Shown here: one piece after another, positions 47,822 to 58,390 of the stretch | Layout of the letters: every line of letters begins with the position of its first letter | Numbering within the stretch: position 1 is the stretch's first letter | Assembly: GCF_002929805.1 (NCBI RefSeq) | Contig: NZ_PJJM01000080.1 | Location: forward strand, 1 to 58,390 | Source of the DNA: Cryobacterium sp. Y50 | GTDB lineage: Bacteria > Actinomycetota > Actinomycetes > Actinomycetales > Microbacteriaceae | DNA: 58,390 bases | Direction: 5' to 3' | Translations under genes and position numbers: made by a program | Notes under the pieces: model-generated | What the model was told of the DNA's origin: nothing | What the model saw: only the letters and a program-made list of their open reading frames with translations | Databases searched by the model: none

Positions 47822-49953
47822 AGGTCACACCAGTGGATGCGCCGGGCATGGATTACCACTCACTCAACGCCATGCTCAACCTGTACGGGCCGAATGGGGA
47901 GATCCAGTTCGACAAAGACCAGGAAGCCACACGCGAGTTCTTTCTGCAGCACGTCAACCAGAACACGGTGTTCTTTCACTCGCTGCGCGAGCGCCTCGAC
48001 TACTTGGTCGAGAAGGAATACTACGAGCAGGCCGTGCTCGACCAGTACTCGTTCGAGTTCATCACGAGCCTGAACGACCTCGCCTACTCCAAAAAGTTCC
48101 GCTTTCAGAGCTTCCTCGGCGCATTCAAGTACTACACCTCGTACACGCTGAAGACCTTCGACGGCAAGCGTTATCTCGAGCGTTTCGAAGACCGCGTCGT
48201 CATGACGGCCCTAGGTCTCGCATCCGGTGATGAGAAGCTCGCCGTCGAACTGGTCGAAGAAATCATCGCCGGTCGTTTTCAGCCCGCGACGCCGACCTTT
48301 TTGAACTCCGGCAAGGCCCAGCGGGGCGAACTCGTCTCCTGCTTCCTGCTGCGTATCGAAGACAATATGGAGTCGATCAGCCGCGGCATCAACTCCTCGT
48401 TGCAGCTGTCCAAGCGTGGCGGTGGCGTGGCGCTGCTGCTCAGCAACATCCGCGAGGCCGGCGCCCCGATCAAGCAGATCGAGAACCAGTCCAGCGGCAT
48501 CATTCCCGTGATGAAGCTGCTCGAAGACTCGTTCAGCTACGCCAACCAGCTCGGTGCCCGCCAGGGCGCCGGAGCCGTCTACCTGCAGGCGCACCACCCC
48601 GACATCATGCGTTTTCTTGATACCAAGCGTGAGAACGCCGACGAGAAGATTCGTATCAAGACGCTCTCACTCGGTGTCGTCATTCCCGACATCACCTTTG
48701 AGCTGGCCAAGAACGACGACTGGATGTACCTCTTCTCGCCCTATGACGTGGAAAAAGCCTACGGCGTGCCCTTCGCCGATATCTCGGTGACCGAGAAGTA
48801 CCACGAGATGGTTGACAACCCCCGCATCAAGAAGTCGAAGATGAAGGCGCGCGAGTTCTTCCAGACGCTCGCCGAGATTCAGTTCGAGTCCGGCTACCCG
48901 TACATCATGTTTGAAGACACGGTGAACAAGGCGAACCCGATCGAGGGTCGCATCAACATGTCGAACCTGTGTTCCGAGATTCTGCAGGTGAACACCCCGA
49001 CGACCTACAACGAAGACCTCTCGTACAACGAGATTGGCAAGGACATCTCCTGCAACCTCGGGTCGATGAACATCGCCCTGGCGATGGACTCCGGCGATCT
49101 CGGGCGCACCGTCAACGCCGCCATTCGTGGCTTGAACGCCGTGTCCGAGCAGAGCCATATCAGCTCGGTCCGCTCCATCGAAGACGGTAACGACCGCTCG
49201 CACGCCATCGGCCTCGGCCAGATGAACCTACATGGCTACCTCGCCCGTGAGCGCATCTACTACGGCAGTGAAGAGAGCATCGACTTCACCAACATCTACT
49301 TCTACACGGTGTTGTTCCATGCGCTGCGCGCCTCCAACGCCATCGCTATCGAGCGCGGCCGCACCTTCGAAGGCTTCGAAAACAGTACCTATGCCTCCGG
49401 TGCATTCTTCGACAAGTACACCGAACAGGTCTGGGAGCCGACGACAGCTCGCGGTGCCGAGCTGTTCACCCAGGCTGGAGTGTCGATTCCGACGCAGGCG
49501 GACTGGGCTGAGCTCAAGGCATCCGTTGCTCTGCACGGTATTTACAACCAGAATCTGCAGGCCGTGCCGCCGACCGGGTCGATCTCGTACATCAACAACT
49601 CGACCGCGTCGATTCACCCGATCGCGGCCAAGATCGAGATTCGCAAGGAAGGCAAGCTGGGCCGGGTCTACTACCCGGCGCCGTTCATGACGAACGATAA
49701 CCTGGACTTCTATCAGGATGCCTACGAAATCGGCTATGAGAAGGTCATCGACGTCTACGCCGCGGCGACGCAGCACGTTGACCAGGGTCTCTCGCTGACC
49801 CTGTTCTTCAAAGACACCGCGACCACCCGCGATATCAACCGCGCCCAGATCTACGCCTGGAAAAAGGGCATCAAGACGATCTACTACATTCGTCTGCGCC
49901 AGATGGCCCTCGAAGGCACGGAGATTGAGAATTGTGTCTCGTGCGCGCTATGA
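47818..49953 (+). CDS. nrdE: Ribonucleotide reductase class Ib, large subunit
   Basis: The catalytic alpha subunit, 711 residues. The active-site redox pair is Cys175 (ELVSCFLL) and Cys412 (ISCNLGSMN). The radical-site triad Asn383-Cys385-Glu387 lies in MSNLCSEIL. The C-terminal CVSCAL carries the swinging-arm thiols re-reduced by NrdH. There is no ATP cone at the N-terminus, as expected for Ib. I prefer GTG 47818 (GTGA overlap with nrdI); TTG 47803 with GGAAG upstream is possible. It forms a complex with NrdF. Confidence 0.97.
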   Translation: MKVTPVDAPGMDYHSLNAMLNLYGPNGEIQFDKDQEATREFFLQHVNQNTVFFHSLRERLDYLVEKEYYEQAVLDQYSFEFITSLNDLAYSKKFRFQSFLGAFKYYTSYTLKTFDGKRYLERFEDRVVMTALGLASGDEKLAVELVEEIIAGRFQPATPTFLNSGKAQRGELVSCFLLRIEDNMESISRGINSSLQLSKRGGGVALLLSNIREAGAPIKQIENQSSGIIPVMKLLEDSFSYANQLGARQGAGAVYLQAHHPDIMRFLDTKRENADEKIRIKTLSLGVVIPDITFELAKNDDWMYLFSPYDVEKAYGVPFADISVTEKYHEMVDNPRIKKSKMKAREFFQTLAEIQFESGYPYIMFEDTVNKANPIEGRINMSNLCSEILQVNTPTTYNEDLSYNEIGKDISCNLGSMNIALAMDSGDLGRTVNAAIRGLNAVSEQSHISSVRSIEDGNDRSHAIGLGQMNLHGYLARERIYYGSEESIDFTNIYFYTVLFHALRASNAIAIERGRTFEGFENSTYASGAFFDKYTEQVWEPTTARGAELFTQAGVSIPTQADWAELKASVALHGIYNQNLQAVPPTGSISYINNSTASIHPIAAKIEIRKEGKLGRVYYPAPFMTNDNLDFYQDAYEIGYEKVIDVYAAATQHVDQGLSLTLFFKDTATTRDINRAQIYAWKKGIKTIYYIRLRQMALEGTEIENCVSCAL

Positions 49954-49986
49954 GTGAGTTCGCTGAACGCACGCTGAGTTGAAACA

Positions 49987-51093
<1,107 letters not shown>

Positions 51094-51118
51094 GTATCCC
51101 GACTCATCGTTGTAAAAG

Positions 51119-51142
51119 ACCCCCGAGATAGCTCGCGGGGGT
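51119..51142 (+). terminator. Hairpin after nrdF
   Basis: ACCCCCG pairs with CGGGGGT with a ten-base loop that has some internal pairing. It lies 26 bases past the stop, and only weak T content follows. It could also serve the convergent secreted-protein gene. Confidence 0.55.
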
Positions 51143-51258
51143 TCACAACGCCGCCCATGAAAGGCATTGTAAGAATATTCTTTCCTGGCGCAAAGCACGC
51201 ATATGCTCACGGCAGTTCTGGGCCGAGGTGATTTGTGCTCGATGTCACGCGCCGCAGC

Positions 51259-52422
51259 TCAGTACCAGTTGTGCTCCTCGGAGTGCGCCCAGGCGTCACA
51301 GGGGGTGCCGTAGCGGGAGGCGATGTAGCCGAGGCCCCAGCTGATCTGGGTGGCGGGGTTGGTCTGCCAGTCGTCGCCCGCGGTCTGCATCTTGCTGCCC
51401 GGCAGCGACTGGGGAATTCCGTAGGCACCGCTGGATGTGTTGTAGGCGCTCACCCGCCAGCCCGATTCCCGTTGCCAGAGCTGAACCAGACAGTTGAATT
51501 CGGCGGTGCCCCAGCTCCGGGCGGCGACCTGGGTTGCGGCGATCGCCTGCGCGCCGCCGCGATCAATCACGGCTCCGACGGGCGGTACGGGCGACGACGC
51601 GGGTGACTCGGGTGACTCGGGTGACTCGGATGCCACAGCCGATGCGGTGGCCGCAGCCTGGCGCTGCTGCTCGAGATACTGCTGTTGGGCGACCACGCCG
51701 CTTCGATACTGTCTCTCCACATCGGCGGATGAGTTCTTCAATGACGCGAGCTGGGCGTAGAGCACCTCGCTCGCGGACTGCTTCACGACGACCTCCGCGT
51801 CGGCCGCCTGCTGGGCCGCGCGCGCAGCCGTGAGGCCGGCCAGTGCCGCGGCTTGTAGTCGGTCGCGCTCCGTGGTCATCGCTTCGGCTTGCGCGCTGAG
51901 CGCTTCAGCCAAGTTGCGTTCGGTTTCAGCTTCGGCGGTGAGTCGCCCCGCCTGCTCAGTGAGCCGCTCCATCGTGCCGAGCCGAAACAACAGGTCGTCG
52001 GAATGCGTGCTGTCGAAGAAGGCACCCACACTCAAATCGGTGCCTGCGGCGCGGTAAAGCTGGGCACCCAACGCGCCCAGGCGGGCGCTGCTGTCGACGG
52101 AGCGAGCGGATGCGGTATCCGCCTGAACAGAGAGCACTGCCTGCTGGGCTGCGGCTGCGCTGTAATCCGCCTGGGTTTGCTCGTGGGCGGCGCCGAGCGC
52201 TACGGCGTCGTCGCCGAGGGTGGCGGTGCGGGTCTGCAACTCGTCGAGGGCGAGTTCGATCGAGGACACCTCGGCGAGTGTGGCGGCGACGCTGCTCTTG
52301 GCGGCTTCCACCTGCTCCCAGGTTGGATAGTCGTCGACTGCGGCGGCCGAACTCGCGGCGAGGCTTCCGGCCGCGATGGCGGCGGCGGTCGCGAGGCAGA
52401 GAAAAATGCCCGGTTGTTTCAT
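51259..52422 (-). CDS. Secreted coiled-coil protein with transglycosylase-like C-terminal domain
   Basis: A 387-residue secreted protein. The signal peptide (about 1-28) ends SSAAAVDD. Residues 35-270 form Ala/Gln/Glu-rich coiled coils like those of FtsX-activated NlpC/P60 hydrolases. An SPESPESP linker (about 275-290) follows. The C-terminal 90 residues (FNCLVQLWQRESGWRVSAYN to HSEEHNWY) resemble the lysozyme-like/transglycosylase domain of actinobacterial wall proteins, with catalytic Glu in WQRESGW. ATG 52422 has GAGGATC upstream. It probably cleaves or remodels peptidoglycan. It is transcribed in the same direction as the MacAB-like operon but separated from it by 244 bases. Confidence 0.82.
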   Translation of the reverse strand: MKQPGIFLCLATAAAIAAGSLAASSAAAVDDYPTWEQVEAAKSSVAATLAEVSSIELALDELQTRTATLGDDAVALGAAHEQTQADYSAAAAQQAVLSVQADTASARSVDSSARLGALGAQLYRAAGTDLSVGAFFDSTHSDDLLFRLGTMERLTEQAGRLTAEAETERNLAEALSAQAEAMTTERDRLQAAALAGLTAARAAQQAADAEVVVKQSASEVLYAQLASLKNSSADVERQYRSGVVAQQQYLEQQRQAAATASAVASESPESPESPASSPVPPVGAVIDRGGAQAIAATQVAARSWGTAEFNCLVQLWQRESGWRVSAYNTSSGAYGIPQSLPGSKMQTAGDDWQTNPATQISWGLGYIASRYGTPCDAWAHSEEHNWY

Positions 52423-52666
52423 GGAACTGATCCTCACCCCGTAGACGGCGAGTTTAGCCGTTGGAGCCGGAAAAACCTGTGGGTGGGTGAATCCGCGCGG
52501 ACTGCGACGGTCGAAGCGGCGAAACTGTGTGCCATTAACGGATACCCCCGGCTCTGCATGCAGGTTCGCATCGCACGTCGTCGGTCTGGCTGAGTCGAAC
52601 CGTCGGGGAAGGTTTGACGAGGCTTTAGGGGCATGTTTACCGCGGGTGCCCGGCGCGCCGAGCTCA

Positions 52667-54112
52667 TCAGGTGCCACCGCGGAGAGCGGTGATCGGCTCG
52701 ATATTGGAGGCGCGCACGGCGGGATAGGCGCCCGCGGCGAGGCCGACGATGGTTCCGAGCAGGGCGGCGCCGATGGCGACGAAGGGGTCGAGAATGGGCG
52801 TCCAGCCCTGCAGCAGCGAGACGGCGACGACCGCGAAGACCCCGAGCGCCGAGCCGATCAGGCCGCCGAGCAGGCCGATCACGGCCGACTCCACGATGAA
52901 CTGCCGGGCGATGTCGTGCTTTGTTGCTCCGAGCGCCCGGCGCAGGCCGATCTCGCCGACCCGTTCCATTACCGAGAGCAGGGTGACGTTGGCGATACCG
53001 AGGCCGCCGGCAAGTAGCGCAAGAATGCCGAGGGTGAGAAAGACGATGTTGATGTCGGCTTGAATGTTGTCTTGCAACGACGATGCCGCAGCGGGTGCCT
53101 GCACCGTGAAATTCTCCGGTGCGCTCGGGTCGAGTGCGATCGGCGCCTGCCGCGACACCAGCGTGCCGGCACCGACCTCAATTTGCACGTGCAGTTCGGC
53201 CGGGGCTGTCAGGCCGAACTGCACGCGGGCGGTGTTCAGCGGCACGATGACGGCATCGAGCAGATTGGCACGTCGTTCGACGCCGTCGATGATGCCGATG
53301 ACGGTGTACGACACCTCGCCGATGAAGATCGACGGCTGGCTGTCGACCCGATTAATGCCGAGCGTTTCGGCGGCCCGCTCCCCGAGCACGGCCACCCGGT
53401 CGCCGCGCTCGTCGTGACCGGCGTCGAAAAAGCGCCCAGTGACGACCTGCCCGCGCACCGCGGCGAGAAGCCCCGATGAGGCGGCGATGACAGCGGGGCT
53501 CAGCGTCTGCGCGGCCGATGGATCATTGACCGGAACGGAGGTCACGGGCTGGCCTGCAACATCGACGTCCGCCACGAGACCCGCGCGTTCCACCCCAGCG
53601 AGGCGATCGACCCGCTCCGGGGCATCCCACGGCAGCCGGCCGGTGGCCTGTTCGGCGCCGCTCGAGTTGCGGGTCGCGGCCGGTTCGATCAAAATCTGGG
53701 TCGCGGAGACGGCATCGAACTGGTTGGAGATCTGCCCGGCGGCGGTCTGTGCGAAACCGATGGTAACCACGAGTGAGGCGATGCCGAGCACGGTGCCGAG
53801 GGTCGTCATGACGAGCCGGCTCGGCCGGGCGCCGACGCCGTAGCTCGCCTCGACCAGCAGGTCCTGCACCGAGAACCGGTCGGCCCGGCGAATGACCGGA
53901 ACGATGATCGGGGTGCCGGAGAATGCGTCGGACTGTGCGGCGGACTGTTCGTCGGCGGTGGGCCCTGAGCGAGCGGATGTTGCCGCGGAGGGCGCTGAGA
54001 CGTGCGATTCTGCGCCGGAGGGGTCCACTGCAATGGACGCCAAGCCCGCGGGTGCATCCGCGTCGGTGTGTGCGGAACGGCGGCGGAGCATCCGTTTAGA
54101 AGAGAAGGTCAT
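52667..54112 (-). CDS. MacB-like ABC permease
   Basis: An integral membrane protein of the MacB/FtsX type, 481 residues. It has an 85-residue hydrophilic N-terminus, then TM1 (about 100-122), a large extracellular domain (about 125-345) and three TMs (about 355-385, 410-440, 445-470). The family motif LLSVMERVGEIGLRRALGATKHDI follows TM2, and PAVRASNIEPITALR ends the protein. The start overlaps the ATPase stop (ATGA at 54109-54112). It is a mechanotransmission-type transporter, usually for efflux of peptides or lipoproteins. Confidence 0.92.
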   Translation of the reverse strand: MTFSSKRMLRRRSAHTDADAPAGLASIAVDPSGAESHVSAPSAATSARSGPTADEQSAAQSDAFSGTPIIVPVIRRADRFSVQDLLVEASYGVGARPSRLVMTTLGTVLGIASLVVTIGFAQTAAGQISNQFDAVSATQILIEPAATRNSSGAEQATGRLPWDAPERVDRLAGVERAGLVADVDVAGQPVTSVPVNDPSAAQTLSPAVIAASSGLLAAVRGQVVTGRFFDAGHDERGDRVAVLGERAAETLGINRVDSQPSIFIGEVSYTVIGIIDGVERRANLLDAVIVPLNTARVQFGLTAPAELHVQIEVGAGTLVSRQAPIALDPSAPENFTVQAPAAASSLQDNIQADINIVFLTLGILALLAGGLGIANVTLLSVMERVGEIGLRRALGATKHDIARQFIVESAVIGLLGGLIGSALGVFAVVAVSLLQGWTPILDPFVAIGAALLGTIVGLAAGAYPAVRASNIEPITALRGGT

Positions 54113-54789
54113 GACAGCACGCTCAAGCGACCGTCGGTGATGCGCACGCGGCGGTCGGCCCGGTCGCTGACAGCCTGGTCGTGGGTGATGACGATGAGGG
54201 TGAGACCATCGGCGTGCAGTTCTTCGAACAGGTCCATGACCTCGCTGCCAGTGGTCTCGTCGAGGTTTCCGGTGGGCTCGTCGGCGAGCAGCAGTTCGGG
54301 CGAGGCGACGACGGCCCGCGCGACGGCGACCCGCTGGCGCTCGCCGCCGGAGAGGGTACCGGGCAGAAAGTCGAGACGATGATTGAGGCCCACCCGGTCG
54401 AGGGCTGCGCGGGCCCGGTCCTCGCGCTCGCCGCGCGGAACTCCGCTGTACAAGGTGGCGAGCAGCACGTTATCGAGTACGGTGCGGTGCGGCAGCAGGT
54501 GGAAGGCCTGAAAGACGAAGCCGATGGTGCCGCCGCGCACGATGGCGCGCTGTCTTTCGTCGAGCAGGCTCGTGTTGCGGCCGTCGAGGTGGTACTCGCC
54601 GACGCTCGGCCGGTCGAGCAGGCCGAGCAGGTTGAGCATGGTGGACTTGCCGGATCCACTCGGGCCGACGATTGACAGGTAGTCGCCGCGTTCGACCCGC
54701 AGGTTGACCGATTTGAGAGCCTGCACCTCGGGCGGGCCGGGAAACGATCTCGTGACGTTGACCAGTTCGACGACGGGGGCCGCGATCAC
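54109..54789 (-). CDS. MacB/LolD-type ABC ATPase
   Basis: A stand-alone ATPase of 226 residues. Walker A is GPSGSGKST (about 43-51), the Q-loop is FVFQAFHLLPHRTV, the signature is LSGGERQRVAVARA, Walker B is LLLADEPTGNLD, and the H-loop is VITHD. It is the partner of the MacB-like permease. GTG 54789 overlaps the stop of the adaptor gene (GTGA), so all three subunits are co-translated. Confidence 0.94.
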   Translation of the reverse strand: MIAAPVVELVNVTRSFPGPPEVQALKSVNLRVERGDYLSIVGPSGSGKSTMLNLLGLLDRPSVGEYHLDGRNTSLLDERQRAIVRGGTIGFVFQAFHLLPHRTVLDNVLLATLYSGVPRGEREDRARAALDRVGLNHRLDFLPGTLSGGERQRVAVARAVVASPELLLADEPTGNLDETTGSEVMDLFEELHADGLTLIVITHDQAVSDRADRRVRITDGRLSVLS

Positions 54790-56351
54790 CGGCCCACCAC
54801 GACGAGGTCCCCGACCGCCAGCGAGCCGTCGACGGCGGTGATCTCGACGAATCCTTCGGCGGCGAGGCCGGTCGTGACCTCGACCAGCACGGTTTCCCCG
54901 CCGTCGCCGGGGTCGAATTCGACGCGGGATTCGCCCCCCGGACCGGCGGTGAGGGCGGCGAGCGGAACGGCCAGAACTTCTCCCTCGGTCGAACTGACCG
55001 GGATGCGTACGCGCACGTTGGTGCCCTGCACGGCCTGGATCTGTTCGTCGGTGAGCGCGTCCGGGGCGAACAGAACGGTGAAGCGGCCGCTCGCTGCTTC
55101 ACCACTGGCCGCTTCGACGGGGAGGATCGAGGTGATCGTGGCGCCCTGGTCGCCATCAGGCATGGCGAGAATGGCCGGGGCCCCGACCTCAAGCAGGGCG
55201 GCGTCGTTCGCCGTCGCCGATCCGGAGATGACCAGGGTCGCGCCCGAAACCCGCATGACCGGGCCGGTGATGCTCGATCCGCGTTTCACGCTGATCTCGT
55301 CGACTCGGCGGGGCAGTCCCGGCAGGTAGAGTACCTCGCCGGCGGGCAGGTAGGCCAGCGCACCGTCGCGGGCGTCGTTCAGATTCTCCCCGGCGCGCGT
55401 CAGTTCGGCCTTGGCCGCGGTAACGGCGGCCGTCTCCGCGCTCGAGTCCCGCGGGGCGAGGGCCTGGACTCGGCGCGCGACGGCCAGAGTGACGGCCTCG
55501 GCGGCATCCGCTATCTCATTGGGTGTACCGTCGGCCCGGGCCGAAGCGAGCGCCCGCTCGGCGCTGCGCACGAGGTTGCCCTGCTCGACCACGTCGACGT
55601 TGGACGCCGCACCCTGAACGGTGGCGAGTGCATTATTGGCACTGTCAACGGATGCCTGCGCGCTCGAGACTCCGGCTTCGGCGCCGCTCACTGCGCTCTC
55701 GACCTCGGAACCGCCGGTAGGTGCCGGGTAGCCAACCTTGGCGTAGAGCGCGGTAACCGCGCTCGCGGTCTGGGCGTCGAACACGTCGGAGTCGAGCGCA
55801 CCGGCATCGATTCCGGCCACGCTCAAACCCTGCTTGAGCTGCAGCACGTCGGGACCGGAGACACCGACCCGCAGGGTGCGGTAGACCGGTAGGTCGCCTG
55901 GCAACACGATCACCGGGCGACCGGTGACCTCGAGCGCGATCGACGCGGTGTCGAAGATTGCAGCGACCTCTGGGACCTGCCCGGTGACGATGGGTGGCCC
56001 GGCGAGTTCACCGGTTTCGATGCTCACTTCGACGGCGTCGGCATAGGTCGCGTCACCGCGCATGGTGACGTCGTTGGCGAGCTGACGATTCTCGACCGGA
56101 ACGGTGATGAGGCCGGCGGCGGGAGCATCGGCATCCGCTGCGGCCTGCCCGGGCGAGACGATGAGCTGGCCGAGTCCGAGGCCGGCCACGAGGGCGACGA
56201 TGGCGACCGTGGCCATGACCCAGATGACGCGGTTTCCGACGAACAGGCGGCGCCAGCCCTGGCTACGTGAGTGGGGTTTTAACGCGACCGATTCGGCGGC
56301 GGGCGCTAACTCGTCGGGCGCGCTCTTTCTCTGACCGAACCGGCGCGACAC
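54786..56351 (-). CDS. Efflux adaptor with peptidoglycan-binding domain (MacA-like)
   Basis: A 521-residue membrane-fusion-type protein. A signal anchor (about 42-65) is followed by beta-barrel strands (GLITVPVENRQLANDV). A PG_binding_1-like domain (about 155-215; RTLRVGVSGPDVLQLKQGL, FDAQTASAVTALYAK) comes next, then a coiled-coil hairpin (about 225-330; VESAVSGAEAGVSSAQASVD to AKAELTRAGENL) and C-terminal barrel domains. GTG 56351 lies directly next to the lipoprotein stop. In Gram-positive bacteria such adaptors join MacAB-like transporters; the peptidoglycan-binding part should fix it in the wall. Confidence 0.87.
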   Translation of the reverse strand: MSRRFGQRKSAPDELAPAAESVALKPHSRSQGWRRLFVGNRVIWVMATVAIVALVAGLGLGQLIVSPGQAAADADAPAAGLITVPVENRQLANDVTMRGDATYADAVEVSIETGELAGPPIVTGQVPEVAAIFDTASIALEVTGRPVIVLPGDLPVYRTLRVGVSGPDVLQLKQGLSVAGIDAGALDSDVFDAQTASAVTALYAKVGYPAPTGGSEVESAVSGAEAGVSSAQASVDSANNALATVQGAASNVDVVEQGNLVRSAERALASARADGTPNEIADAAEAVTLAVARRVQALAPRDSSAETAAVTAAKAELTRAGENLNDARDGALAYLPAGEVLYLPGLPRRVDEISVKRGSSITGPVMRVSGATLVISGSATANDAALLEVGAPAILAMPDGDQGATITSILPVEAASGEAASGRFTVLFAPDALTDEQIQAVQGTNVRVRIPVSSTEGEVLAVPLAALTAGPGGESRVEFDPGDGGETVLVEVTTGLAAEGFVEITAVDGSLAVGDLVVVGR

Positions 56352-57314
56352 CTACTTGCCTTGCTCGGTGTCTGCGATGAGCGCGTCCAGCTCGGACTTG
56401 TGATCAATGATGAACTGCTCTTCGAGGTCGAACTGCACCTTTGTCGATGCTTCGGTATAGTCAATCTCTTCGGCGCAGGTGAAGTCGGCCATGGCAACGG
56501 CGAGTTCCTTTTCGCGCATCTCGGCGAGCACCGCCTCATCGGGGCCGGCGCCGGTCTGGTTTTCGTAGAGCTCGCTCTGCGCGGTCGAAATCGACTCCTG
56601 CGCGTCGGCCTTCTTCGTGAAGGTCGCATAACCGGCGTCGGCCATGCAGACTGCCCACTCGGAATCGAGCTTCACGAGAGTAGCGGAGGACTGCGCCGTT
56701 TCGTACATTGCACTCATCGCTTCATAGAGGGCTGCATGTTCGTCCGGTGAGGGCTGGTCGCCGTTGATCTCGTGACTGGCGAAACCCTGGCAGCCCGACG
56801 TCTCCCAGCTGTACTCGTAAGAACCGTCTTCACCCATCTCCTCCTCGGTGGGCGTAACGCCATAGAGCACCTCGTAGTAGGCGGCTTGCTCGCCCTCGGA
56901 GAGGCTCATCACGTAGTCCTGGTTCGGGTCGACGAACTCCTGGCTCTGCTCCTGCTGCTCGGCGATCTGCTCCGGCGATTGGCTCATGCCGTAACCGTTC
57001 TCAGCGACCCACTTCTCGGTGCCATATTCTTCACCGTCGTCGGCGCTCATCATGCCGCTGTACTGCGAGTTGTCGACCGGAACGTAGTCGAAGCCCTCGT
57101 CAGCCATGCAGGTCGCCGTCAGTTCTTCTTGCTCCTTCTGCTGCGCCAGCATGGAATCTTCGTCGTAGCCCTCGTTCATCGCCGACATATATTTGGTCAG
57201 CGGGCTCTCTGCCGGGTCGAGCTTGGCTTTCGCATCCCCGCCGCCGCATCCCGCGAGCGTCAGTGCGAGCAGTGCGGCAGCGGCGATAGAAGTGAGCAGC
57301 GAGCGTTGGCGCAT
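56352..57314 (-). CDS. Acidic lipoprotein of MacAB-like operon
   Basis: A 320-residue lipoprotein with lipobox LAGCGG (Cys about 23). It is rich in Glu, Gln, Asp and Tyr. Four further cysteines in similar settings (TATCMADEGF, TSGCQGF, AVCMADAGY, DFTCAEEID) suggest two related disulfide-bonded modules, since CMADEGFDYV and CMADAGYATF are clearly alike. I recognise no named domain. AGGGGA precedes ATG 57314. It is the first gene of the operon, just before the adaptor, so it may deliver substrate or signal to the transporter. Confidence 0.85.
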   Translation of the reverse strand: MRQRSLLTSIAAAALLALTLAGCGGGDAKAKLDPAESPLTKYMSAMNEGYDEDSMLAQQKEQEELTATCMADEGFDYVPVDNSQYSGMMSADDGEEYGTEKWVAENGYGMSQSPEQIAEQQEQSQEFVDPNQDYVMSLSEGEQAAYYEVLYGVTPTEEEMGEDGSYEYSWETSGCQGFASHEINGDQPSPDEHAALYEAMSAMYETAQSSATLVKLDSEWAVCMADAGYATFTKKADAQESISTAQSELYENQTGAGPDEAVLAEMREKELAVAMADFTCAEEIDYTEASTKVQFDLEEQFIIDHKSELDALIADTEQGK

Positions 57315-57515
57315 GAATTTCCCCTTTTACGATGATGGCGACGATGCCCGTTTCCCAATAAGATAGCGCATTGCTATGGCCGATTAGGGGTGAACGCTGC
57401 TTTGGAGCAGTACAAGAACCATACCGCTTGGTCTGTTTTACACGCAAAGTCAGAGGAGGGTTGGTGGGCCGCCACCTGGAGAAGAAGAAGCCCGGCAACT
57501 AGATTCGCGAGCACG

Positions 57516-58301
57516 TCAGCTCAATCCGCTGCCTCCGCGAAGATAAGCCAGCTGTGCGCGAACGGATGCCTCGGCGGCGAACCGCACCGCGGCATCCGTT
57601 TGTGCGTAAACCACGTCGGTAACCCGGGCCGCGCTGGCGTCTTCGCCGAGCTCTCTCAGTGCGGCACGAACCTGCTCGAGACGCTCGTGTCGGTGGGCGA
57701 GGTAGGCGTCGCAGCGGGCGGCGAGGTCGGGCAGCACCGCACCGTGGGCCGGCAGTACGATGGCCGGGCCGAGTGCGCGCAGGGATTTGAGAGAGGCGAG
57801 GTAGTCGGCGAGGGTGCCGTCGATTATGGAGGTTCCGCGGCCGAGAATGGTGTCGCCGGTGAGCACCGAGCCGGTCGGACCGTCGCCCGGCTGGTGCAGG
57901 CAGACGGAGTCGTCGGTGTGGCCGGGGGTATGTATGACGTGGATGCTGGAGCCGGCGGCCTCGATCAGTTCACCGTCTACGAGGGGATCGCCGCCCAGGC
58001 AATACGCCGGATCGAATGCCCGCACCGGGGCTCCGGTCAGTTCGGCGAATCGTGCGCTCGCGGCCGTGTGGTCGGCGTGCCGATGGGTCACTAGCACGAG
58101 TGTGACCCGTCCCGCCGCGGTGAGGGCGGCGAGGTGGCCATCGTTGAGGGGACCAGGATCGACCACGATGATTTCGGTCGAGCCCGGTGCGGCAATGATG
58201 TACGAATTGGTGCCGTCGAGGGTCATCGGCCCCGCATTGGGAGCGAGCAGACTACGGGTGAATGGGCTCGTGTGCTGCGGTTGTGCATCGTGGTCGGGCA
58301 T
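57516..58301 (-). CDS. Metallo-beta-lactamase-fold hydrolase
   Basis: A cytoplasmic MBL-fold protein of 261 residues. The zinc motif is THRHADHTA (H-x-H-x-D-H, about 72-80). Further ligands are in HTPGHTDDS, LTGDTILGRG and LPAHG. GTNSYII and IIVVDPGPLNDGHL match the LACTB2-like / glyoxalase II-like group, often annotated as MBL-fold RNase-like or hydrolase. The C-terminal helical part (AHRHERLEQVRAAL) is typical of LACTB2-type proteins. No strong ribosome site precedes ATG 58301. The substrate is not known. Confidence 0.9.
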   Translation of the reverse strand: MPDHDAQPQHTSPFTRSLLAPNAGPMTLDGTNSYIIAAPGSTEIIVVDPGPLNDGHLAALTAAGRVTLVLVTHRHADHTAASARFAELTGAPVRAFDPAYCLGGDPLVDGELIEAAGSSIHVIHTPGHTDDSVCLHQPGDGPTGSVLTGDTILGRGTSIIDGTLADYLASLKSLRALGPAIVLPAHGAVLPDLAARCDAYLAHRHERLEQVRAALRELGEDASAARVTDVVYAQTDAAVRFAAEASVRAQLAYLRGGSGLS

Positions 58302-58390
58302 AGCTCGCAGCTTAGCCTCGATCCACCGGTCGAGTTGAGGTTGTAGCGGCGCGTTAAACCGAGAATGCCTGTCGGATCAGGAAAAATAGA

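Noticed and set aside
57390..58094. Plus-strand frame across the lipoprotein-MBL intergenic region and MBL gene
   Set aside because: Most of it is antisense to the MBL-fold protein. The first 40 codons look faintly protein-like, but no family or ribosome site supports them.

Overview
The window comes from a high-GC actinobacterium, very probably a member of the Microbacteriaceae (Cryobacterium / Leifsonia / Salinibacterium-like). The reasons are strong GC bias at third codon positions, frequent GTG starts with GTGA/ATGA translational coupling, class Ib nrdHIEF, actinobacterial lipoproteins and ABC transporters, and a heavy excess of the heptamer GCATCCG/CGGATGC. This placement is inference from sequence style, not from a marker search. 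I saw no tRNA, rRNA, CRISPR array, insertion sequence or prophage.

Layout. (1) 1-8372 is a surface-protein export island. It holds five exported proteins with alternate (SipW/TasA-like) signal peptides or related architecture, one of them with fibronectin III and ricin-like modules, an LPRTG-anchored wall protein, and three separate SipW-type signal peptidases. A DNA photolyase sits inside it on the opposite strand. (2) 8247-15522 holds a quinone-oxidoreductase-like MDR enzyme, a YqaJ-type nuclease, a lipoprotein, a predicted seven-bladed propeller protein, an OmpR/histidine kinase pair and a MarR regulator. (3) 15519-18608 holds a 14-TM drug exporter with a MarR-type operator on its promoter, then rplJ-rplL behind an attenuated leader. 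(4) 18772-26097 is a tandem duplication of a sugar ABC cassette (binding protein plus two permeases, no ATPase); both copies of the first permease carry an extra-cytoplasmic SdrD/Cna-B-like insert. (5) 26182-28092 is a half-size ABC exporter.

(6) 28330-34710 is a tightly coupled six-gene operon: binding protein, two permeases, ATPase, a fused glycerophosphodiester phosphodiesterase-inositol monophosphatase, and an unknown protein. Read together, it looks like an import-and-dismantle pathway for a glycerophosphodiester, with glycerophosphoinositol the best guess. Possible PHO-box-like sequences lie upstream. This is my main candidate for an undescribed system. (7) 34805-39911 holds DUF305 and DUF3105 proteins, the transsulfuration pair cystathionine beta-synthase / gamma-synthase, and a shikimate-dehydrogenase-like enzyme. 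(8) 40054-46680 is an L-arabinose-type locus: LacI regulator, araD, and a ChvE/GguA/GguB transporter. araA survives only as a C-terminal stub and araB is missing.

(9) 46681-51093 is nrdHIEF, preceded by two NrdR-like boxes exactly 32 bp apart and two DnaA boxes. (10) 51259-57314 is an envelope set: a lytic-transglycosylase-like secreted protein, then a MacAB-like transporter with a peptidoglycan-binding module in its adaptor, and a lipoprotein. (11) A metallo-beta-lactamase-fold hydrolase closes the window at 57516-58301.
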